From Caballeronia sp. SL2Y3 (GTDB lineage Bacteria; Pseudomonadota; Gammaproteobacteria; Burkholderiales; Burkholderiaceae), in the NCBI RefSeq assembly GCF_022879575.1, contig NZ_CP084260.1, positions 930,001-994,000 of the forward strand: DNA of 64,000 nucleotides. The letters are read 5' to 3'. A model generated the notes under the pieces. That model worked only from the letters and a program-made list of their open reading frames with translations. It was not told where the DNA came from and did no database searches. Both the position numbers and the translations under genes were made by a program. Below, in pieces: positions 20,283 to 29,517 of the stretch; the stretch's first letter is position 1, and the number at the start of each line of letters is the position of its first letter.

Positions 20283-20555
20283 TCAGCTTTGCGGCGGCAC
20301 GTAGCCGGAGGCCGTATCGGCGCCTTCGCCGAAGAAATACTTCTCCGTCTGCTTCAGCAGATACTGGCGCGCGCGCGGGTCGGCCATGTTCAGGCGATTT
20401 TCATTGATGAGCATCGTCTGCTGCTTGAGCCAGCCTTGCCACGCTTCCTTCGAGACCGTCTCGTAGATACGCTTGCCGAGTTCGCCCGGCAGCGGCGGGA
20501 AGTCCAGTCCCTCGGCTTCCTTGCCGAGCTTTGCGCATTGAACCATTCGGGCCAT
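20283..20555 (-). CDS. Probable Fe(2+)-trafficking protein (YggX family)
   Basis: This 90-residue protein begins [20 protein letters not shown] and continues [20 protein letters not shown]. This matches the YggX family over its full length, including the single conserved Cys7. YggX protects iron-sulfur clusters from oxidative damage and is thought to shuttle iron. Its stop is followed by a terminator. The argA stop lies 91 bp upstream, so the two may share a transcript. Confidence 0.97.
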   Translation of the reverse strand: MARMVQCAKLGKEAEGLDFPPLPGELGKRIYETVSKEAWQGWLKQQTMLINENRLNMADPRARQYLLKQTEKYFFGEGADTASGYVPPQS

Positions 20556-20646
20556 CTGTGTTTCTCCTTTATCGACCGGTGTCGGCGTGGCCTACCGGTT
20601 CCATGATTTGCAATCCGGACAAGCGCGGCGCGCGTCCGTTGTCAGT

Positions 20647-22017
20647 TCAAAGCTGTTTCATCAGGACGAGCGACTTGCGCTGCCAGTTGTAGAGGCGGCG
20701 GCGGTCTTCCGGCAGGTCGTCCACCGTCACCTTCACGAAGCCGCGCTTCAGGAACCAGTGTTCGGTACGCGTCGTCAGCACGAAGATGCGCGTGAGGCCG
20801 CGTGCGCGGGCGCGCTGCTCGATGCGCTTCAGAAGCCGCTCGCCGTCGCCGGAACCTTGCGCTTCGGGCGCGACCGTGAGACACGCCATCTCGCCGATGC
20901 GCTCCTGCGTGTACGGATACAGCGCCGCGCAGCCGAAGAGCACGCCGTCGTGCTCGATGACCGAAAAGTGATCAATATCCCGCTCGATCTGATGACGCCC
21001 GCGCCGCACGAGCGTGCCGTCGGCTTCGAGCGGCTCGATCAGCGTGAGAATGCCGCCGACGTCGTCGGGCGTGGCTTCGCGCAGACTTTCGAGGTTCTCG
21101 TACGAGATCATCGTGCCGACGCCGTCGTGCAGGAACAGTTCGAGCAGCACGCTGCCGTCGAGCGCATACGGAATGATGTGCGCCCGCGCGACGCCGCCGC
21201 GGCACGCGCGAATGGCGTGCTTCAGATAGAACGCGGTGTCGCCCTGCAATTCGCCGGATTCGTGCAGGCGGTAGGCGTCGTCGAGCGACATTTCGCGCAC
21301 CAGTTGGCCTTCCTGATCGACGAGACCCGGAATTTCGGTCACAAAGATGATCTTGTCGGCGCGCAGCGCGATGGCAGCGGCGGACGCGACGTCTTCCATC
21401 GACAGATTGAAGGCTTCGCCCGTCGGCGAGAAGCCAAGCGACGACAGCAGCACGATCTTGTTGCTGGCGAGCGACTGGCGAACGGAGTCGCCGTCGATCT
21501 TGCGCACGACGCCCGTGTGCTGGAAATCGACGCCATCCAGAATGCCGACCGGCCGCGCCGTCACGAAGTTGCCGGACACCACGCTGATGTGCGCGTGCGC
21601 CATCGGCGTGTTCGGCAGGCCCTGGCTGATGGCGGCTTCGATGTCGAGACGCACTTCGCCGGCGGCTTCCTTCGCGGATTCGAGCGCGCGGGCATCCGTT
21701 ATGCGCAGTCCATGCGAGAACGACGACTCGACGCCGTGCAGGCTCAACTGTTCGTCCAGCTGCGGACGCGAGCCGTGGACGAGCAGGATCTGAATGCCCA
21801 TCGCGTGGAGCAGGCCGACGTCCTGCACCAGCGCGTTCAGCCGTCCTTCCTGCACGAGTTCCCCGCCGAACGCGACGACAAACGTCTTGTTCCGGAACGC
21901 GTGAATATAGGGCGCCACGGAGCGCATCCAGTCGACGAATTGGCCGAGGGAAGTCGGCGCGTCGGCTTCGCTTGCGGGCGGCTGCGACGCGAGGGTGAGG
22001 TCGGTTTGGGAATTCAT
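20647..22017 (-). CDS. argA: Amino-acid N-acetyltransferase (N-acetylglutamate synthase)
   Basis: The 456-residue enzyme makes N-acetylglutamate from glutamate and acetyl-CoA, the first step of arginine synthesis. Residues from about 40 to 290 form the amino-acid-kinase-like domain (KTFVVAFGGELVQEGRLNALVQD) that binds arginine for feedback control. The C-terminal part is a GNAT acetyltransferase with the acetyl-CoA loop VAPEAQGSGDGERLL. Length and order match classical bacterial ArgA. The start lies seven bases from a TATAAT box shared with hrpA, which would make the mRNA leaderless. Confidence 0.96.
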   Translation of the reverse strand: MNSQTDLTLASQPPASEADAPTSLGQFVDWMRSVAPYIHAFRNKTFVVAFGGELVQEGRLNALVQDVGLLHAMGIQILLVHGSRPQLDEQLSLHGVESSFSHGLRITDARALESAKEAAGEVRLDIEAAISQGLPNTPMAHAHISVVSGNFVTARPVGILDGVDFQHTGVVRKIDGDSVRQSLASNKIVLLSSLGFSPTGEAFNLSMEDVASAAAIALRADKIIFVTEIPGLVDQEGQLVREMSLDDAYRLHESGELQGDTAFYLKHAIRACRGGVARAHIIPYALDGSVLLELFLHDGVGTMISYENLESLREATPDDVGGILTLIEPLEADGTLVRRGRHQIERDIDHFSVIEHDGVLFGCAALYPYTQERIGEMACLTVAPEAQGSGDGERLLKRIEQRARARGLTRIFVLTTRTEHWFLKRGFVKVTVDDLPEDRRRLYNWQRKSLVLMKQL

Positions 22018-22023
22018 GCCGGG

Positions 22024-22031
22024 ATTATAAT
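22024..22031. promoter_or_regulatory. Palindromic -10 box shared by argA and hrpA
   Basis: The self-complementary octamer ATTATAAT gives a perfect TATAAT on both strands within the 22-bp argA-hrpA gap. Starts seven bases downstream would fall at about 22017 (the argA ATG) and 22038 (two bases before the hrpA ATG). No strong -35 box was identified for either. Confidence 0.6.
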
Positions 22032-22039
22032 GCGACGCT

Positions 22040-25000
22040 ATGCCGAATGTTTCCAGACGCCCCGTTCAGCCGGGCCAGCCGCAGTCCGCCGATAAGACCC
22101 TCACCGCTCAGGAGCAGTTGAAGAAACTGCGCGAGAACCTGTTGCGCGATGCCCGGCCGGACGACGCGCCGGGCGAATCGGCCGAGCTCAGCAAGAAGGA
22201 GCTGGCGGCGCGGCGCTTTGCGGGGGCGCAGGCGCCGGCAGGCGAAGCGAGGCAGACGCAGCCATCGCCTTCGCGCGATGCGGGTTCGCAAGGGCGAAGC
22301 GCGGGCGAGCGCGGATCGGGTGCTGCGAAAACGCATCGCGCTGATGTGTCGAGCGCGGAAAGCGCCGCACGGCCCGCACAGGCGAGCCAACGTGAACCGG
22401 CATCGGGGAAGTCTGATCGCGGGACATCGTCGCCCGTTGCCCGAAGCACGGACGATGGTGCGAAGCGGGTTCAATCTGATCAACGCGGCGCAGTTGCACC
22501 GAAGCCGGATCGCGCAACGCAATCGCGAACTGGCCGAAGCGCGGAGCACAGCGCAAATGCGGCACAGCCGGGCCAACGCGGCGCGGATGCGTCGAGGTCG
22601 GACCGGGCGATTCAATCGAGCGGTGTATTCGGCGCGGAAGGTGCCGTCAAGCCTGAACAATCTACCCAACACGGTGCCGGCGCGACGAAGCCCAATCGCG
22701 CGGCGCAACCAGCGGCTGTCTCGAACGCGGAACGCGCCGCGAACCCGGCACAATTGAATCAACGCGGCGCAGAGGCGGCGAAGCCGAGTCGCCAAACGCA
22801 ATCGCCTGCTGTGCGCGGCGCGGGATCGGCACAATCGAATCAGCGCGAAAGGAGCCCGTCGCAGCCGCATCATGCGGACCAGTCGGACGTTGGCCACAGC
22901 GCAAGAAACGGCACGAACGTCGAGCAGCCCGACCGGCGCGGTGCGAGCGCGGCGGAGCGGCATCGCGCGGATCAATCGGCCGGTGTTCCCGGCGCGCAAA
23001 AGCCGGCGCAATCGAAACAGCGCGAATCGGCGCGCGCTCGGTCGCAAGAACGCGAGGCGGCATCGTCGGTCGGCGAAACGAACGACGCGCCCCGTGCCGA
23101 CGACGGCGAATCGCATCGCGAGGCCCGCCGCGCGAAAGCCGACGAGCACACGCACGCGGCCGCCGCCGAACGCGCTGACCGCATCGCAACGCAGGACACA
23201 ACGCCGGCCCACGCCGAAGCCCGCCCCGACCGCAAGCGCGACAAACCGCGCACCGTCACGCCGAACCCCATCCCGCCGATCACCTTCCCCGAGGCGCTGC
23301 CCGTCTCGGGCCGCCGCGAAGAGATCGCGCGTGCGATCGAGTCGAATCAGGTCGTCATCGTCAGCGGCGAAACCGGCTCCGGCAAGACCACGCAACTGCC
23401 GAAAATCTGCCTCGCGCTCGGACGCGGTCTCGGCGCGGGCGGCGCGGGCTTGATCGGTCACACGCAGCCGCGCCGGATCGCGGCCTCGGCGACAGGGCGG
23501 CGCATCGCGGAGGAACTCGGCACGCCGTTCGGCGAAGTCGTCGGCTACAAGGTGCGCTTCACGGACAATCTCGCGCCCGGCGCGTCCGTCAAGCTGATGA
23601 CCGACGGCATTCTGCTCGCCGAAACGCAGACCGATCCGCTCCTCAAGGCTTACGACACCATCATCATCGACGAGGCGCACGAGCGCAGCCTCAACATCGA
23701 CTTTCTGCTCGGCTATCTGAAGGAAATCCTGCCGAAGCGCCCGGATCTGAAGCTGATCGTTACGTCCGCGACCATCGACGCCGCGCGGTTCGCGCGCCAC
23801 TTCGGCAGCGAGGAAAAGCCCGCGCCGGTGATCGAAGTGAGCGGGCGGCTGTATCCGGTGGAAATCCGCTATCGCCCGATCGAAGAGGAAAGCGAGGCGA
23901 TCAAGAACGCGCAGGGCACGCCGCAAAAGCGCAGCGACCGCAAGACCGACCGCGACCTGATGGAAGGCATCGTCGATGCCGTCGACGAACTCTGCCGCGA
24001 AGGCCCCGGCGACGTGCTCGTGTTTCTGCCCGGCGAGCGCGAGATTCGCGACGCCGCCGAGGCGCTGCGCAAGCATCATCCGCCGCATACGGAGATTCTG
24101 CCGCTCTTCGCGCGGCTGTCGGCGCAGGAGCAGGAGCGCGTGTTCAGGCCGTCGAACGCGCGGCGCATCGTGCTGGCCACGAACGTCGCGGAGACGTCGC
24201 TGACGGTGCCGGGCATCCGCTATGTCGTCGATACGGGCACCGCGCGCGTCAAACGCTATTCGTACCGCAACAAGGTCGAGCAGTTGCAGATCGAGCCGGT
24301 GTCGCAGGCCGCCGCGAACCAGCGCGCGGGCCGTTGCGGGCGCGTGGCGGACGGCGTGTGCATCCGGCTTTACGACGAAGCCGACTTGCAGTCGCGCCCG
24401 CGCTTCACCGATCCGGAGATTCTGCGCTCGTCTCTCGCGTCGGTGATTCTGCGCATGAAGTCGCTGCATCTGACGGAAATCGAGACGTTCCCGTTCATCG
24501 AGCCGCCGCCGGGCCGCGCGATCGCGGACGGCTATCAATTGCTGAACGAACTCGGCGCGGTCGATGACGACAACGCCTTGACGAGTCTCGGCCGCGAGCT
24601 TGCGCGCCTGCCGCTCGATCCGCGCGTCGGCCGCATGATCCTCGCCGCGCGCGATCATCACGCGCTCACCGAAGTGCTCGTGATCGCCTCCGCGCTCTCG
24701 GTGCAGGACCCGCGCGACCGGCCGATCGAAGCGCAGGAGCAGGCCGACGAGAAGCATCGCCAGTTCGTCGACGAGCGTTCCGAATTCCTGCAATGGACGC
24801 GCATCTGGAAGTGGTTCGAAGAAGCCGTCGCGCACAAGAAGTCGAACAAGCAGCTCGCCGACGCGTGCCGCGCGAACTTCCTGTCGCATGTGCGCTTGCG
24901 CGAATGGCGCGACGTGCATTCGCAATTGCTGACCGTCGTGCGCGAGCACGGCTGGCGCCTGAACGAATCGGATGCGACCTTCGAGCAGGTGCATCTGTCG

Positions 25001-27121
25001 CTGCTGACCGGCTTGCTCGGCAACATCGGCGTGAAGGCCGACGACGAGCCGCATTATCTCGGCGCGCGCGGCATCAAGTTCCATTTGTGGCCGGGCTCGG
25101 CGCTGCTGAAAAAAGCGGGGCGCTGGGTGATGGCGGGCGAGCTCGTCGAGACGAGCCGGCTGTATGCGCGGACCATCGCGAAAATCGAACCGGAATGGCT
25201 CGAAACGGTCGGCGCGCATTTGCTGAAGAAGTCGCTTTCGGACGCGCATTGGGAGAAGAAGGCGGCGCAGGTCGTCGCGTTCGAACGCGCGACGCTCTAC
25301 GGCCTCACGGTCTACGCGCGGCGGCGCGTGAGCTTCGGCAAGCAAGACCCGAAATACGCGCGGGAGCTTTTCATTCGCGGCGCGCTCGTCGAAGGCGAGT
25401 TCGACACGCGTCTGCCGTTTTTCGCGCATAACCGCAAGCTGGTCGCGGATATCGAGCAACTGGAGCACAAGTCGCGCCGCCAGGACGTGCTGGTCGACGA
25501 CGAACTGATCTACGCGTTCTACGATTCGCTCGTGCCCGAAGGCATCTGGACGGGCGCGGCGTTCGAGCGGTGGTATCGCGACGAACAGAAGAAAGAGGGC
25601 AGGCAGCAACTGCTTTTCCTGTCGCGCGACGACCTCATGCGCCATGAAGCCGCCGGCGTCACGACCGATCTGTTCCCGAAGCGCATGACGATGTCGGGCA
25701 TCGAGATGACGCTGTCGTATCACTTCGAGCCGGGCGCGCCGCGCGACGGCGTGACGCTCACGGTGCCGCTCTACGGGCTGAATCAGATCGACGCGCGCCG
25801 CGTCGAATGGCTCGTGCCGGGCATGATCAAGGAGAAGACGCAACTGCTCCTGAAGTCGCTGCCGCAGAAACTGCGCCGGCACGTCGTGCCGTTGCCGGAA
25901 TACGCGGCCGCCTTCGCCGAGCGTCACGCTGGGCCGAAGTTCGGCGCGGGCGCGCTCATCGACGCGCTTATCGCGGATATCCGCGAACAGACGCAAATCG
26001 CCGTGAAAAGCGCGGATTTCAAGCTCGAAACGCTGCCGGCGCATCTGTTCATGAACTTCAAGGTGATCGACGAGCACGGCCGGCAACTCGCGATGGGCCG
26101 CAATCTCGCGCAACTGCGCGGGGAACTCGGCGGACAGGCGCAGCAGTACTTTCAGAAGCTCACGGCGGAAGCGGCGAGCGTCGCGCTCGACGCGCTTTCG
26201 GGCGATGGCGGCGATGGGGGCGATTCGAACGTACCGGCCGCGCAGGCCGCGCCCGCCGAAAGCACCGCGCTCTACGAAAACCTGACGACGTGGAACTTCG
26301 GCAAGCTGCCCGAGTTGCTCGAAATCCGCCGGCGCGGGCAGACGCTTTTCGGGTATCCGGCGCTGGTGGATCGCATCACGCACTGCGACGTGGAAGTGTT
26401 CGATTCGCCGGAGGAAGCGGCGCGCATTCATCGCGCGGGCTTGCGGCGGCTTTTCGCGCTGCAATTGCGCGAGCCGATCCGCTATCTGGAGAAAAACCTG
26501 CCGGGCATGCGCGAAATGTCGATGCAGTACATGGCGCTCGGCACCGCCGACGAGTTGCGCGACCAGATCGTCGAGACGGCGCTCGACCGCGCGTGCCTGC
26601 AAGACCCGCTGCCCGACGACGACGCCAGCTTTCACGCCCGCCGCGACGCCGCGAAGGGGCGCCTCACGTTGCTGGCGAACGAAATCGCGCGCCTCGCCGG
26701 GACGATTCTCGCGGAATACGCCGCACTGACGAAGAAGCTCGCGCAGGCGAAGCCCTTCGCCACCGCGTACGCCGACATGCAGGCGCAGTTGAGCGGGCTG
26801 ATCGGCAAACGCTTCGTGATCGATACGCCGTACGCGCAGCTGGCGCACTTCCCGCGCTATCTGAAGGGCATCGCACTGCGCATCGACAAGCTGAAGGCCG
26901 ACGCCGCCCGCGACGCGCGCCTGATGGCGGAATTGCTGCCGCTCGTGCAGCAGTATCAGCGGACCTTGTCGCAGCGCGGCGGCGTCGCGGATGCGCGGCT
27001 CGCGGAGTATCGGTGGCTGCTGGAAGAACTGCGCGTGTCGCTCTTCGCGCAGGAATTGCGTACGCCGATGCCGATATCGGTGAAACGTCTTCACAAGGTC
27101 TGGGAATCGATGCAGCGGTGA
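22040..27121 (+). CDS. hrpA: ATP-dependent RNA helicase HrpA with repeat-rich N-terminus
   Basis: The product is a 1693-residue DEAH-box helicase. Motifs are Walker A GETGSGKTT (Lys449), DEAH at 544-547, the SAT motif (VTSATID) and motif VI QRAGRCGR at 761-768. Helicase-associated domains and the long HrpA-specific C-terminus follow. HrpA resolves stalled or collided ribosomes and remodels RNA. E. coli HrpA has about 1300 residues; the excess of nearly 400 is an N-terminal, disordered, Gln/Arg/Ala-rich region with 31-residue repeats (residues 90-330). The first 60 residues look like a normal HrpA N-terminus, supporting the ATG at 22040. Confidence 0.95.
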   Translation: MPNVSRRPVQPGQPQSADKTLTAQEQLKKLRENLLRDARPDDAPGESAELSKKELAARRFAGAQAPAGEARQTQPSPSRDAGSQGRSAGERGSGAAKTHRADVSSAESAARPAQASQREPASGKSDRGTSSPVARSTDDGAKRVQSDQRGAVAPKPDRATQSRTGRSAEHSANAAQPGQRGADASRSDRAIQSSGVFGAEGAVKPEQSTQHGAGATKPNRAAQPAAVSNAERAANPAQLNQRGAEAAKPSRQTQSPAVRGAGSAQSNQRERSPSQPHHADQSDVGHSARNGTNVEQPDRRGASAAERHRADQSAGVPGAQKPAQSKQRESARARSQEREAASSVGETNDAPRADDGESHREARRAKADEHTHAAAAERADRIATQDTTPAHAEARPDRKRDKPRTVTPNPIPPITFPEALPVSGRREEIARAIESNQVVIVSGETGSGKTTQLPKICLALGRGLGAGGAGLIGHTQPRRIAASATGRRIAEELGTPFGEVVGYKVRFTDNLAPGASVKLMTDGILLAETQTDPLLKAYDTIIIDEAHERSLNIDFLLGYLKEILPKRPDLKLIVTSATIDAARFARHFGSEEKPAPVIEVSGRLYPVEIRYRPIEEESEAIKNAQGTPQKRSDRKTDRDLMEGIVDAVDELCREGPGDVLVFLPGEREIRDAAEALRKHHPPHTEILPLFARLSAQEQERVFRPSNARRIVLATNVAETSLTVPGIRYVVDTGTARVKRYSYRNKVEQLQIEPVSQAAANQRAGRCGRVADGVCIRLYDEADLQSRPRFTDPEILRSSLASVILRMKSLHLTEIETFPFIEPPPGRAIADGYQLLNELGAVDDDNALTSLGRELARLPLDPRVGRMILAARDHHALTEVLVIASALSVQDPRDRPIEAQEQADEKHRQFVDERSEFLQWTRIWKWFEEAVAHKKSNKQLADACRANFLSHVRLREWRDVHSQLLTVVREHGWRLNESDATFEQVHLSLLTGLLGNIGVKADDEPHYLGARGIKFHLWPGSALLKKAGRWVMAGELVETSRLYARTIAKIEPEWLETVGAHLLKKSLSDAHWEKKAAQVVAFERATLYGLTVYARRRVSFGKQDPKYARELFIRGALVEGEFDTRLPFFAHNRKLVADIEQLEHKSRRQDVLVDDELIYAFYDSLVPEGIWTGAAFERWYRDEQKKEGRQQLLFLSRDDLMRHEAAGVTTDLFPKRMTMSGIEMTLSYHFEPGAPRDGVTLTVPLYGLNQIDARRVEWLVPGMIKEKTQLLLKSLPQKLRRHVVPLPEYAAAFAERHAGPKFGAGALIDALIADIREQTQIAVKSADFKLETLPAHLFMNFKVIDEHGRQLAMGRNLAQLRGELGGQAQQYFQKLTAEAASVALDALSGDGGDGGDSNVPAAQAAPAESTALYENLTTWNFGKLPELLEIRRRGQTLFGYPALVDRITHCDVEVFDSPEEAARIHRAGLRRLFALQLREPIRYLEKNLPGMREMSMQYMALGTADELRDQIVETALDRACLQDPLPDDDASFHARRDAAKGRLTLLANEIARLAGTILAEYAALTKKLAQAKPFATAYADMQAQLSGLIGKRFVIDTPYAQLAHFPRYLKGIALRIDKLKADAARDARLMAELLPLVQQYQRTLSQRGGVADARLAEYRWLLEELRVSLFAQELRTPMPISVKRLHKVWESMQR
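22307..23029 (+). repeat. 31-residue (93-bp) tandem repeats in hrpA
   Basis: About eight units start at residues 117, 148, 179, 210, 241, 268, 299 and 327, with a shorter one near 91. The consensus is roughly QRGAxAxKxDRAxQSxxxRxAExA plus a tail with a Gln. Five consecutive starts are exactly 31 residues apart, and the DNA units are clearly related (AATCAACGCGGCGCAG recurs). Later units are shortened to 27-28 residues. Confidence 0.85.
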
Positions 27122-27277
27122 CGCGTCCGCGTTCTTGCGCGAACGTGGCGGAAAGCTGCGCCAACAGGCGGCATTTCTTGCGCACGCGCACCGAATTGCG
27201 CAAAAAGAGCCGCATCGTCAACGCGTTGGAGCATGCAAACGTTCTACAATGACGCCTGCTTTCCGACGTGTACATTC

Positions 27278-28300
27278 ATGCGCTCCACATTCTTCTCCGG
27301 CCGCCTCCGCGCGGCCGTCGCCAGCGCCGCGCGCTTCGCGGTTCCGGCCGTCGCAGCGTTTGCCGCGACCGCGGCCTTCGCCAATAACGTCATCGTGCTC
27401 AATTCGGCAGAAGCCACGCTGAGCCTGATCGACGAAAACACGCATCAGGTCATCGGCACCGTGCCGACCGGCAAAGAGCCGCATCACCTGATGCCGACGC
27501 CCGACAATTCGTCGCTGATCGTCGCGAATTCGGTGTCGAACAACCTGATGTTCGTCGACCCGAAAACGGGCGCGGTGCAACGCTGGGTGCAGGACATCGA
27601 GGACCCGTATCAGATCGGTTTCTCGCCGGACCGCAAATGGTTCGTGTCCACTGGCCTGCGCCTCGACCGGCTCGATATCTACCATTACGACGGCAAGAAC
27701 CTGAGCCTCGCCAAGCGGCTGCCGCTCGCGACCATGCCGAGCCACATCGCGTTTTCGAACGACAGCACGACCGCGTTCATTTCGCTCCAGGTGTCGGGCG
27801 AGATCGCGGCCATCGACCTGCCGACGCAGACGGTCAAGTGGAAGATGAAGGTCGGCAAGGTGCCGGCCGGCGTCTGGTTGACGCCCGGCGACAAGTTCCT
27901 CCTCGTCGGCATGACGGGCGCGGACTATGTGGCCGTCGTCGACTGGCGCAACCAGAAGGTCGTGAAGACCATCACGACCGGCAAAGGCGCACACAACTTC
28001 CGCTCGATGGTGGATGGCAAGCATGTGCTCGTGTCGAACCGCGTGGCGAACACCATCAGCATCATCGACGAAGACACGCTCACGAACGTCGGCGATATCA
28101 CCGGTCTCTTGCCCGGACCGGACGACATGGAACTTTCCGCCGATAAAAAGTATCTCTGGGTGACGTTCCGCTTCGCGAAGCATGTCGGCGTGATCGACCT
28201 TGCAAACCGCAAGCTTATCCAGACCATCGCGGTGGGACGTTCGCCGCACGGCATCTTTTTCCTCGACCGCGCGCCGGTCACGGCGCCCAACGGCGCCTGA
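27278..28300 (+). CDS. YncE-like beta-propeller protein, periplasmic
   Basis: The 340-residue precursor has a Sec signal cleaved after ...AATAAFA. The mature part is about 300 residues of seven-bladed YVTN/NHL-type propeller. Blade repeats include TVPTGKEPHHLMPTPDNSSL, KMKVGKVPAGVWLTPGDKFL and TIAVGRSPHGIFF, each with the G-x-x-P-H/A pattern. Such proteins act as scaffolds or bind DNA or metabolites; the role is unknown. I choose the second in-frame ATG (27278) over 27233 because it starts directly at a normal signal peptide. Confidence 0.88.
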   Translation: MRSTFFSGRLRAAVASAARFAVPAVAAFAATAAFANNVIVLNSAEATLSLIDENTHQVIGTVPTGKEPHHLMPTPDNSSLIVANSVSNNLMFVDPKTGAVQRWVQDIEDPYQIGFSPDRKWFVSTGLRLDRLDIYHYDGKNLSLAKRLPLATMPSHIAFSNDSTTAFISLQVSGEIAAIDLPTQTVKWKMKVGKVPAGVWLTPGDKFLLVGMTGADYVAVVDWRNQKVVKTITTGKGAHNFRSMVDGKHVLVSNRVANTISIIDEDTLTNVGDITGLLPGPDDMELSADKKYLWVTFRFAKHVGVIDLANRKLIQTIAVGRSPHGIFFLDRAPVTAPNGA

Positions 28301-28410
28301 ACGCGGCGGCGAACGGTGACAGAAGGGCGCTCGCGGGCGCCCTGTACTACGATTGAGTCACGGGCCGCTGGGCGTCATTTCCCAAGGCCGGCCGACTTCC
28401 ACGGAGCACC

Positions 28411-29427
28411 ATGTTTCACGTCATTCTCTCGGTCCTCGACAGCTTCGTTTCTTCCGTGCAGACCACGTTGTACGTGGACGTCGTGCAGCCGCTGCTCTTC
28501 AAGATCGGCATGATGGACTACGACGAAGACACGTACGACGCGCTGTACTGGGTGATCGTCGGCGTGCTGGAAGTGATCGCGATGTACGCGATCCTGCGCC
28601 CGCTGGAAGCCTTGCGCCCCGCCGAGCAATGGCAGGACCGCAAGGGCGTGCGCGTGGACGTGCTCTACACGTGGATCGTGAAGCTCGGCATCCTCAATCT
28701 GTTCTTCTTCTTCACGTTCCAGCCTATTTTCGATTCCGTGCAAAGCTGGCTGCGCATTCACAGCGTGCCGACGCTCGAAATCGACAATCTGTGGCCTGGC
28801 GTGACCACGCAGCCGCTCGTCACGTTCGCCATCTATCTGCTTCTGCTGGACCTCGCTGGTTACTGGTATCACAGGCTGGAGCATCGGTTCGGCATCTGGT
28901 GGGAACTGCACGCCGTGCATCACAGCCAGCAGAAGATGTCCCTGTGGTCCGACGACCGCAACCACCTGCTCGACGATGTCCTGCAAGCGAGCTTCTTCGC
29001 CGCTGTCGCGCTCGTGATCGGCGTGGAGCCGTCGCAGTTCGTCGTGCTCGTCGCCATCACGAACCTGATGCAGAGCGTGCAGCACGCGAACATCCGCCTG
29101 CATTTCGGTTGGCTGGGCGACCGGCTGATCGTGAGTCCCGCGTTCCATCGCCGTCATCACGCGATCGGCTATGGTCACGAAGGCACGGCGTACGGCTGCA
29201 ACTTCGGCGTGCTGTTTTCGTTCTGGGACATCCTGTTCCGCTCGGCGTCGTTCGACCGCACCGTCGAGCCGACCGGCATCCGCGATCAGCTGGGCGCGCC
29301 GGGCTTGGCGCCCGTCAATTACGGCGACGGCTTCTTCGAGCAGCATTGGCTCGCCTTCAAGCGCATCGGCGCGCGTCTTGCGGCACGGCGCGCGGCGGAT
29401 TCCGGCAAGCGGCCGGCTGCCCTCTGA
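28411..29427 (+). CDS. Sterol desaturase / fatty-acid hydroxylase family protein
   Basis: This 338-residue membrane protein has the di-iron histidine clusters of the family: H154xxxH158 (HRLEH), H167xxH170H171 (HAVHH) and H246xxH249H250 (HRRHH). Further His lie near QHANIRLHFGW. Four to five membrane helices precede and separate these motifs. Enzymes of this family hydroxylate or desaturate lipids with molecular oxygen; the bacterial substrate is not predictable. The gene follows the propeller gene by 110 bp on the same strand. Confidence 0.9.
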   Translation: MFHVILSVLDSFVSSVQTTLYVDVVQPLLFKIGMMDYDEDTYDALYWVIVGVLEVIAMYAILRPLEALRPAEQWQDRKGVRVDVLYTWIVKLGILNLFFFFTFQPIFDSVQSWLRIHSVPTLEIDNLWPGVTTQPLVTFAIYLLLLDLAGYWYHRLEHRFGIWWELHAVHHSQQKMSLWSDDRNHLLDDVLQASFFAAVALVIGVEPSQFVVLVAITNLMQSVQHANIRLHFGWLGDRLIVSPAFHRRHHAIGYGHEGTAYGCNFGVLFSFWDILFRSASFDRTVEPTGIRDQLGAPGLAPVNYGDGFFEQHWLAFKRIGARLAARRAADSGKRPAAL

Positions 29428-29517
29428 GCTTTCAATCGCTTTCAAGTGGTTGCCAGCGCGCCGAACCCGCGCTGGTTTATCCTGTCGCTTCACTCTTCAA
29501 ACGACTCATCACGACGC

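Noticed and set aside
22025..27094. A 1689-residue open frame antisense to hrpA
   Set aside because: It spans nearly the whole helicase gene on the other strand, has the Arg/His/Leu-rich composition of a GC-rich shadow frame, and no recognisable domain. HrpA on the plus strand has all helicase motifs.
27178..27203. TTGCGCA...TGCGCAA inverted repeat after hrpA
   Set aside because: The arms are seven bases with a 12-base gap and no T-run on the plus strand. It is not a convincing terminator or operator, and the GC-rich context makes such repeats common.
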